64,000 nucleotides of DNA from Actinobacillus delphinicola (lineage in GTDB: Bacteria > Pseudomonadota > Gammaproteobacteria > Enterobacterales > Pasteurellaceae): contig NZ_LR134510.1 of NCBI RefSeq assembly GCF_900638385.1, positions 1,674,001 to 1,738,000 of the forward strand, written 5' to 3'. The notes beneath the pieces are model-generated. The model ran no database searches and was not told the DNA's origin. It saw nothing but the letters and a program-made list of their open reading frames with translations. The translations under genes were made by a program, and so were the position numbers. This document shows positions 58,340 through 64,000 of the stretch, in pieces. Every line of letters starts with the position of its first letter. Within the stretch, counting starts at the first letter, position 1.

Positions 58340-61300
58340 ATGACAGCAAAAACCATCCAGCCTTTAAATCCGATTACCTTACCTTTGAATAAAACCAGTC
58401 TAATTGAAGCCTCAGCAGGGACGGGGAAAACGCATACCATCGCCTCGCTTTATTTACGCTTATTACTTCAAGTCGGCGAAAATGCCTTTGCAATCCCATT
58501 GCGTGTCGATCAAATCTTGGTAGTAACTTTTACTAAAATGGCGACAGAGGAATTAAAAGGGCGTATTCGGGAACGTATCCATGAGGCAAAACTTGCCTTT
58601 GAAGCAGTGAGAGCGGCAGGGGATTGCGAACAATTTAAAGATAATCCATTTTTATACGATTTAATTCAGGCAGTGTTTAAAACGTCAAATCTGGATATTG
58701 CGATTACGCAACTTTCTCTCGCCGAGCAAGATTTTGACCTTGCAGCAATTTTTACGATTCATAGTTTTTGTCAGCGTATGTTAAGACGTTATGCGTTTAA
58801 TTCAGGTTTGCCTTTTGAGATCCAATTATTAGAAGAGGGCGATGAATTAAATTTAAAAACTCGCTTTGCGGATGAAGTGTGGCGTGAGAGTTTTTACCCG
58901 CAATCTTTAGAAGTGACGAAATTTATTGCTAAAAATGGCGTTTCACCTGACGCACTTCTCGATCGTTTACGTAATTTAATCGGTAAGGATATTGCGATAA
59001 ATCTTTCACAAAAAGATATGTTAACCAGCTCAACTTTATCTGATTTTTTACAAGAACAAGCCATTTTGCAGGCAGATTTTGCCAAAATTCAAACGAATTT
59101 TAAGGCGCAGTGGTTGGCACATTGCGCTGCTTTAGAAAGTCTTTTTGATGAAAATAGTGCAAATATTGCCAGATATGCGACAAAAGGCGTGTCTAATTAT
59201 CTTGGCTACTTTAACGATATGAAAACATGGGCAAGTCAATCTGATTTTGCCTTAGCACCTGATAGACTTTCAAAATATTTTACGCAGTCGGCACTTGAGA
59301 ACAACCTTAAAAAAGGCATAAATCCATTTACCCACCCGTTGCTCACCCTTGCGGAAGATTATGCGCAAGCGGAGGCGGAATTTGCGCAGAAATATGCAGA
59401 AAGCATAAAACTTTTCGCTTACTATTTTTCTAAAGAAGTGACTCATAAACTGCGTGACTATAAAGAAAACCATACCGAGAAATCGTATGACGATTTGTTA
59501 TGGTTAATGGAAAAAGCATTGCGTGGTGAGCAAAGTGAGCAATTTGCACAAGTTATTCGCCATCAATATCCCTTTGCAATGATTGATGAATTCCAAGATA
59601 CCGACCCGCAACAATATTTTATTTTTAACGAAATTTACCTAAAAGCGCATCAAGATAGCGCTCCAAGCGGATTTCTGATGATCGGCGATCCAAAACAATC
59701 AATTTATAAATTCCGTGGTGCGGATATTTTTTCTTATCTAAAAGCCGCACAAGATGCAGAAAATCAATTTACGCTTGATCAAAACTGGCGCTCAAATGCG
59801 GGGTTAATTGAGAGTGTAAATACATTATTCTCAATGAAAAACGATACCTCGCCATTCCTTTATAACGATATCCGTTTTTCTGCTGTCACGGCGGCAAAAT
59901 CGAAATTAAATTTTGTGCTAAATGGCGGAAAAGAACCGCCAATGCGTATTTATCTACAAGATATTGAGGATATCACGGGTAAGAGTTCTAAAATTGTCAA
60001 ATTAAATGAGGAAGATTTTGCCGAAACCTGCGCATTATCTATTCGTCAATGGCTAGAAAGTGCGAAAGAGAATCAAGCCACCTTAGATGGAGAAACGCTA
60101 CAAGCGAAAGATATTGCGGTTTTATTACGTGATGCAAAACAAGCGAAATTAATTAAAGATGCTTTAGCCAAACAGGGGATTAATTCCGTTTATCTTTCTG
60201 ATAAGTCTAATATATTCCAAACCGATATTGCTCGTGACATGCTTTTTGTTCTACAAGCGTGTTTAAACCCACTTAATGAAAAAAACATTCTCAATGTACT
60301 AAGTTGTGCGCTTTTTTCACTTTCAATGGGCGATATTGACAGGATTAAACAACAAGAAAGCGAATGGGAAGCGACGGTTCAACGTTTTTTACAATATCAA
60401 CGCATCTGGCAACATCAAGGCGTGTTGGCAATGTTACACCAGCTTTTACAACAAGAACAATTAATGACACGATTATTCTTATTACAAGGCGGTGAACGTA
60501 GGCTAACGGATTATTTACATCTTGCTGAATTACTTCAACAAGCAAGTGTGCTAAATGAAAGCGAAGCAGCCTTACTTCATTGGTTTGAAAAACAAGTTTG
60601 TGGTGACAATAAACTTTCCACTGCAGAAATCCGTTTAGAAAGTGATAGGGCGCTTGTTAAAATTGTCACGATCCATAAATCAAAAGGATTGGCGTATGAT
60701 CTGGTTTGGTTACCATTTATCGGTTTTTCAAGTCGTAAGAATGGCGATAACATTCCAACCTATTACGATAAAGAGAAAGGCAAAGTCCTTTGGGATATGG
60801 CAGGGGAACATGATGATGAAATTCTGCAAGAAACCTTAGCTGAAGAAATGCGCCTACTTTACGTTGCTTTAACCCGTGCTAAATATCAAGTCGTTATGGC
60901 ATTACCCACTTACTTTGGGAAAAATAATGCGCAACGTTTAGCTTGGAATGGACTTTGGAATGCCCTTACGCCAGATGTTCTGACCGATAAAAACGAACCG
61001 ATTAAAACGCAAACTTTATTAGAAAATTGGCGCAATCTTGCTGGTGGTGAGAATATTGTGATTGAAGAGGCAACGGCTTTACCGCATTTTGAAACACCAT
61101 TAACCGCCGAAACTGCGCATTTACAACTTGATGTTGCAAAATTTCAAGGAAAAATTAGCCGTGATTGGTCGGTATCCAGTTTTACCAAAATGAAATATCA
61201 ACATCTTTTCAAACAATACGCTCAAAAGCAAAATGCTATTCAATATTTTGTGGCAGATCGCGATTATGATGAAGAAGAAAGTCAATTTAATCCAATGACT

Positions 61301-62098
61301 TTACTTGATGACGATACAACAACGCAAATTACCACTTGCCCAGATTATCCAGAAGGCTATTCACCTTTCCAATTTCCAGCAGGCAATCGTGTAGGGACGG
61401 CATTACACCATTTTTTAGAAAAACTTGATTTTCAAATTCGCTTAGATACAAATCAGCTCGAACATCGCCAAATGCTTTTGAACTTAGCGCAACAAATGGG
61501 TATGCCTCTTGAAAATGACGAACAAGCAGAATTAACAATCATTGGGCTAGGTCTATGGATTAATGCCATTTTGGAAACGCCATTTATGGAAGGCAATCCG
61601 CTTGCGTTTAAAGATATTGCCTTAAACGAACGCCTTAACGAACTTGAATTTTTCTTTAGCGTGCCAGAACGATTTAATCCGACGCAATTTAATCAGATCT
61701 TGGCAGAACATCATCACTTACCAAGTGAACCGCTTATTTTAGAAAGTTTTAAAGGCATGATGCACGGTTTTATTGACTTAGTCTTTGTGCATGAAGGGAA
61801 ATATTATCTCGTGGATTATAAATCCAATATGCTCGGCACCTCGCAAAATGCCTATAACCAAACCAATATCCGTCAGAAAATGTTAAACGAACATTATGAC
61901 TGGCAATACTTAATCTACGTTGTGGCACTGAATCGATATTTGCGTAGTCGCTTACCTGATTATGACTACGAGCGTGATTTTGGCGGTGTGATTTATCCTT
62001 TCCTAAGAGGCATGACGGGGCAAGCGGGCGAGGGCATTTATTTTGATAAACCTACCAAAACGTTGGTGGATACATTGGAGGCACTGTTTGCATGCTAA
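58340..62098 (+). CDS. recB: Exodeoxyribonuclease V beta subunit
   Basis: A 1252-residue UvrD-type helicase-nuclease of RecBCD. Walker A EASAGTGKT (Lys30), DEFQDTDPQQ near 412, helicase motif IV-VI region with HKSKGLAYD near 778 and LYVALTRA near 841, then the C-terminal nuclease with Asp1146, Asp1159 and Lys1161 (VDYKSN). All catalytic residues are present. It overlaps recD by 7 nt. recC is not adjacent. Confidence 0.97.
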   Translation: MTAKTIQPLNPITLPLNKTSLIEASAGTGKTHTIASLYLRLLLQVGENAFAIPLRVDQILVVTFTKMATEELKGRIRERIHEAKLAFEAVRAAGDCEQFKDNPFLYDLIQAVFKTSNLDIAITQLSLAEQDFDLAAIFTIHSFCQRMLRRYAFNSGLPFEIQLLEEGDELNLKTRFADEVWRESFYPQSLEVTKFIAKNGVSPDALLDRLRNLIGKDIAINLSQKDMLTSSTLSDFLQEQAILQADFAKIQTNFKAQWLAHCAALESLFDENSANIARYATKGVSNYLGYFNDMKTWASQSDFALAPDRLSKYFTQSALENNLKKGINPFTHPLLTLAEDYAQAEAEFAQKYAESIKLFAYYFSKEVTHKLRDYKENHTEKSYDDLLWLMEKALRGEQSEQFAQVIRHQYPFAMIDEFQDTDPQQYFIFNEIYLKAHQDSAPSGFLMIGDPKQSIYKFRGADIFSYLKAAQDAENQFTLDQNWRSNAGLIESVNTLFSMKNDTSPFLYNDIRFSAVTAAKSKLNFVLNGGKEPPMRIYLQDIEDITGKSSKIVKLNEEDFAETCALSIRQWLESAKENQATLDGETLQAKDIAVLLRDAKQAKLIKDALAKQGINSVYLSDKSNIFQTDIARDMLFVLQACLNPLNEKNILNVLSCALFSLSMGDIDRIKQQESEWEATVQRFLQYQRIWQHQGVLAMLHQLLQQEQLMTRLFLLQGGERRLTDYLHLAELLQQASVLNESEAALLHWFEKQVCGDNKLSTAEIRLESDRALVKIVTIHKSKGLAYDLVWLPFIGFSSRKNGDNIPTYYDKEKGKVLWDMAGEHDDEILQETLAEEMRLLYVALTRAKYQVVMALPTYFGKNNAQRLAWNGLWNALTPDVLTDKNEPIKTQTLLENWRNLAGGENIVIEEATALPHFETPLTAETAHLQLDVAKFQGKISRDWSVSSFTKMKYQHLFKQYAQKQNAIQYFVADRDYDEEESQFNPMTLLDDDTTTQITTCPDYPEGYSPFQFPAGNRVGTALHHFLEKLDFQIRLDTNQLEHRQMLLNLAQQMGMPLENDEQAELTIIGLGLWINAILETPFMEGNPLAFKDIALNERLNELEFFFSVPERFNPTQFNQILAEHHHLPSEPLILESFKGMMHGFIDLVFVHEGKYYLVDYKSNMLGTSQNAYNQTNIRQKMLNEHYDWQYLIYVVALNRYLRSRLPDYDYERDFGGVIYPFLRGMTGQAGEGIYFDKPTKTLVDTLEALFAC

Positions 62099-64000
62099 CT
62101 TTATTAAAACAACTAAAAGATGAAAATATTATCAGTGCGGCCGATTATCATTTTGCCCAATTTATTGATAATAAACAAAAACCGTATCACTACGAGCAAG
62201 GCATTGCCGATCTTGCTGTTTTCTTAGCGGCGCTTTGTAGCTATCACCAACAACAAGCAGGGCATAGTTGCATAAAATTAGACGAAAATCTTGGCGTGAA
62301 TCCTTTTTTGCTTTCGCAATCACAGCGTGAGTTGCAACAAAGTATTCGCAATAAATTGATTTATCCCATTCACGAATGGCAAAGTCGCCTCGCGGATCAT
62401 ATTGCTTTTAGTGCCGAACCATTAACCAAAATTGCACCGCTCGTTTTTCAATTTGATTCACTTTATTTTTACCGCGTCTGGCAAGATGAAAGGCGTGTTG
62501 CCCGCTTTTTTGCACGCCACAAAAAAACACAAAATTTACCATTTTCCGATGCGGAAATTAAAGCTACATTGGATAAATTATTCCCTGCAGAATTTACTCA
62601 ATTACTCCCAGAAGAAAAGCACGCTTGGCAAAAAATTGCCGTAGCGACTGCGATTAAACAATCTTGTTGTGTCCTAACAGGCGGACCAGGTACTGGGAAA
62701 ACCACAACCGTTACGCGATTATTACTTGCCTTGCAAACGTTGTATCACGAAAAACTGATCATCAAGTTGGTGGCACCGACAGGGAAAGCTGCAGCACGCC
62801 TAAAAGAAAGTTTAGACAATTCTTTAAAAGCGTTGGTGGAACGGGAACATATTGAGATTTCCGATAGCCTGCGTGAAAGCCTGCCACAAGATGCCGAAAC
62901 CTTGCACCGCTTGCTGGGGATTAAATATTTCTCTACCGAGCCAAAATATCACGCCAAAAATTTATTAAATATCGATGTGCTGGTGGTGGATGAGGCAAGT
63001 ATGATTGACTTAGGGCTTATGGCAATGCTCGTACAAGCCCTGCGCCCTGATACAAAAATCATTCTGCTTGGCGACCAAGATCAGCTTTCTTCTGTTGAAG
63101 CGGGGGCAATTTTGGCGGAATTAGGGCGTTTTCAGCAGTTTAAAGGGGAGTTGTTGCCTTACAGTAGCGCCCATGCGGATTATCTCCAACGTGTAACAGG
63201 CGAAGCCTTACCGCATCAACCAGCCGTTTCTTATTTGCGTGATAATCTCTGCCACCTCGTTGCCAGTCGCCGCTTTGGTGAACGTAAATTGATTGGGGCG
63301 TTGGCAAAATCAATCAATGCTTTACAAAGCGAAGAAAGCTGGCAACTTTTCGCTCAAGATACTGAGCATAAAGAAATTGAAATGGTGAATTTAGATTTTC
63401 CAAAGCAAGGGCATTTGAGCGAGGAGAAAAAAGCCCATCTCGCCTTACAAACCGTTGTTGAGAGGGCGTGTGAGGCATACCGCCATTATTTAGAGGAAAT
63501 CGCTGAAATTCAGGCAAATAATTTACCGATTGCCGAGCAGTTAGATCGGATTTTTAAAGCCTTTAACCAAGTGCGCTTTCTCACCGCTGTACGTAAAGGG
63601 AATTTAGGGAGTGAACGCCTAAACGCCCTTATTTTTGAAAAGCTCAAACAGCAAGGGCTAATTCATTTTCATCAAGGACGTGAAAATTATGCGGGCAAAC
63701 CGATTTTAATTACCCAAAATGACCGCAACGTCCACCTTTATAATGGCGATATCGGACTTTATCTTATGGAAAAAAATGCCGATGGCGAAATCAAAGGGCG
63801 CTACTGGTTTGAAAACGGACAATCCGAATTACCAAGCCGTTTGCCTCAACACGAAAGTGCCTTTGTCATGACCGTGCATAAATCACAAGGTTCGGAATTT
63901 GCGCATACTTTTGTCGTTTTACCACTTGAATTTAACCCCGTCCTCACCAAAGAATTGCTTTACACAGGCGTAACCCGTGCCAAAGAAAAAGTCACGATTT
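62092..64000 (+). CDS. recD: Exodeoxyribonuclease V alpha subunit, missing only the C-terminal end
   Basis: Starts at ATG 62092 inside the end of recB (ATGCTAA overlap) and stays open for 636 codons to the window edge. It is a SF1B helicase: Walker A GGPGTGKTTT with Lys203, DEASMIDL near 302, GDQDQLSSVEAG near 325, HKSQGSEF near 597, and LYTGVTRAKEKV at the edge. Family length is about 600-650, so only a few residues are lost. It is the fast 5'-3' motor of RecBCD. No frameshift seen. Confidence 0.95.
   Translation, partial: MLTLLKQLKDENIISAADYHFAQFIDNKQKPYHYEQGIADLAVFLAALCSYHQQQAGHSCIKLDENLGVNPFLLSQSQRELQQSIRNKLIYPIHEWQSRLADHIAFSAEPLTKIAPLVFQFDSLYFYRVWQDERRVARFFARHKKTQNLPFSDAEIKATLDKLFPAEFTQLLPEEKHAWQKIAVATAIKQSCCVLTGGPGTGKTTTVTRLLLALQTLYHEKLIIKLVAPTGKAAARLKESLDNSLKALVEREHIEISDSLRESLPQDAETLHRLLGIKYFSTEPKYHAKNLLNIDVLVVDEASMIDLGLMAMLVQALRPDTKIILLGDQDQLSSVEAGAILAELGRFQQFKGELLPYSSAHADYLQRVTGEALPHQPAVSYLRDNLCHLVASRRFGERKLIGALAKSINALQSEESWQLFAQDTEHKEIEMVNLDFPKQGHLSEEKKAHLALQTVVERACEAYRHYLEEIAEIQANNLPIAEQLDRIFKAFNQVRFLTAVRKGNLGSERLNALIFEKLKQQGLIHFHQGRENYAGKPILITQNDRNVHLYNGDIGLYLMEKNADGEIKGRYWFENGQSELPSRLPQHESAFVMTVHKSQGSEFAHTFVVLPLEFNPVLTKELLYTGVTRAKEKVTI

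Overview
The window reads as AT-rich gammaproteobacterial chromosome. Housekeeping gene content (aceE-aceF-lpdA without a neighbouring pdhR, an export-signal-bearing ATP-dependent DNA ligase, lctP, YtfJ/HI0045 family, dapE/dapD, yfeABCD-type metal transporter, recB-recD without recC beside it) fits Pasteurellaceae (Haemophilus-like) best. I cannot name a species. By eye I found no exact copy of the Haemophilus-type DNA uptake core AAGTGCGGT, although dprA is present.

Layout. 1-7 kb: 5' end of aspC, a tautomerase-family gene, and the pyruvate dehydrogenase operon aceE-aceF-lpdA on the minus strand. 7.3-15.3 kb: dapE, an M15 peptidase, a YtfJ protein, a lactate module (lctP and an FMN-dependent lactate dehydrogenase behind a perfect CRP-type palindrome), and the HslVU protease. 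15.3-16.4 kb: an NYN-domain gene broken by one in-frame TGA, preceded by a short promoter-hairpin-T-tract unit. 16.4-24.3 kb: ftsY with a 39-nt tandem repeat, rsmD, dprA, glyA, lrgA-lrgB-mutarotase, dapD. 24.3-27.8 kb: an accessory immunity-gene cluster that has been partly duplicated (Imm49-like gene, frameshifted DUF1910/DUF1911 gene, two paralogous lipoproteins, a truncated second Imm49 start, three copies of one terminator). 27.9-41.7 kb: galE, rplY with leader, truA, DNA ligase, nudF, cpdA, bioY and a divergent BPL_N protein, an amino-acid ABC transporter, ttcA, tRNA-Asn, uvrB, secG, tRNA-Leu. 41.7-46.4 kb: a low-GC accessory island between tRNA-Leu and topB with a stand-alone HsdR-N-like nuclease, a SIR2-domain protein, DUF1508, a small unknown and a DUF3883 protein whose start overlaps the end of topB. 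46.4-64 kb: topB, ybaB-recR, cspD, pheS-pheT-ihfA, yfeABCD behind a Fur-like site, grxB, recB, and recD running off the end.

The most interesting parts are the SIR2/nuclease/DUF3883 island (a plausible anti-phage locus, inserted between a complete and a broken DUF1508 copy), the duplicated orphan immunity cluster, a dispersed family of 40-45 nt intergenic palindromes (seven full and three partial copies), and the structured leader in front of the decayed NYN gene. Several starts were moved from the longest open frame using ribosome binding sites and family length (hslU, glyA, mutarotase, galE, ligase, nudF, cpdA, bioY, the ABC transporter genes, pheS, yfeA, yfeB, grxB). All homology statements come from reading motifs, not from a database search.
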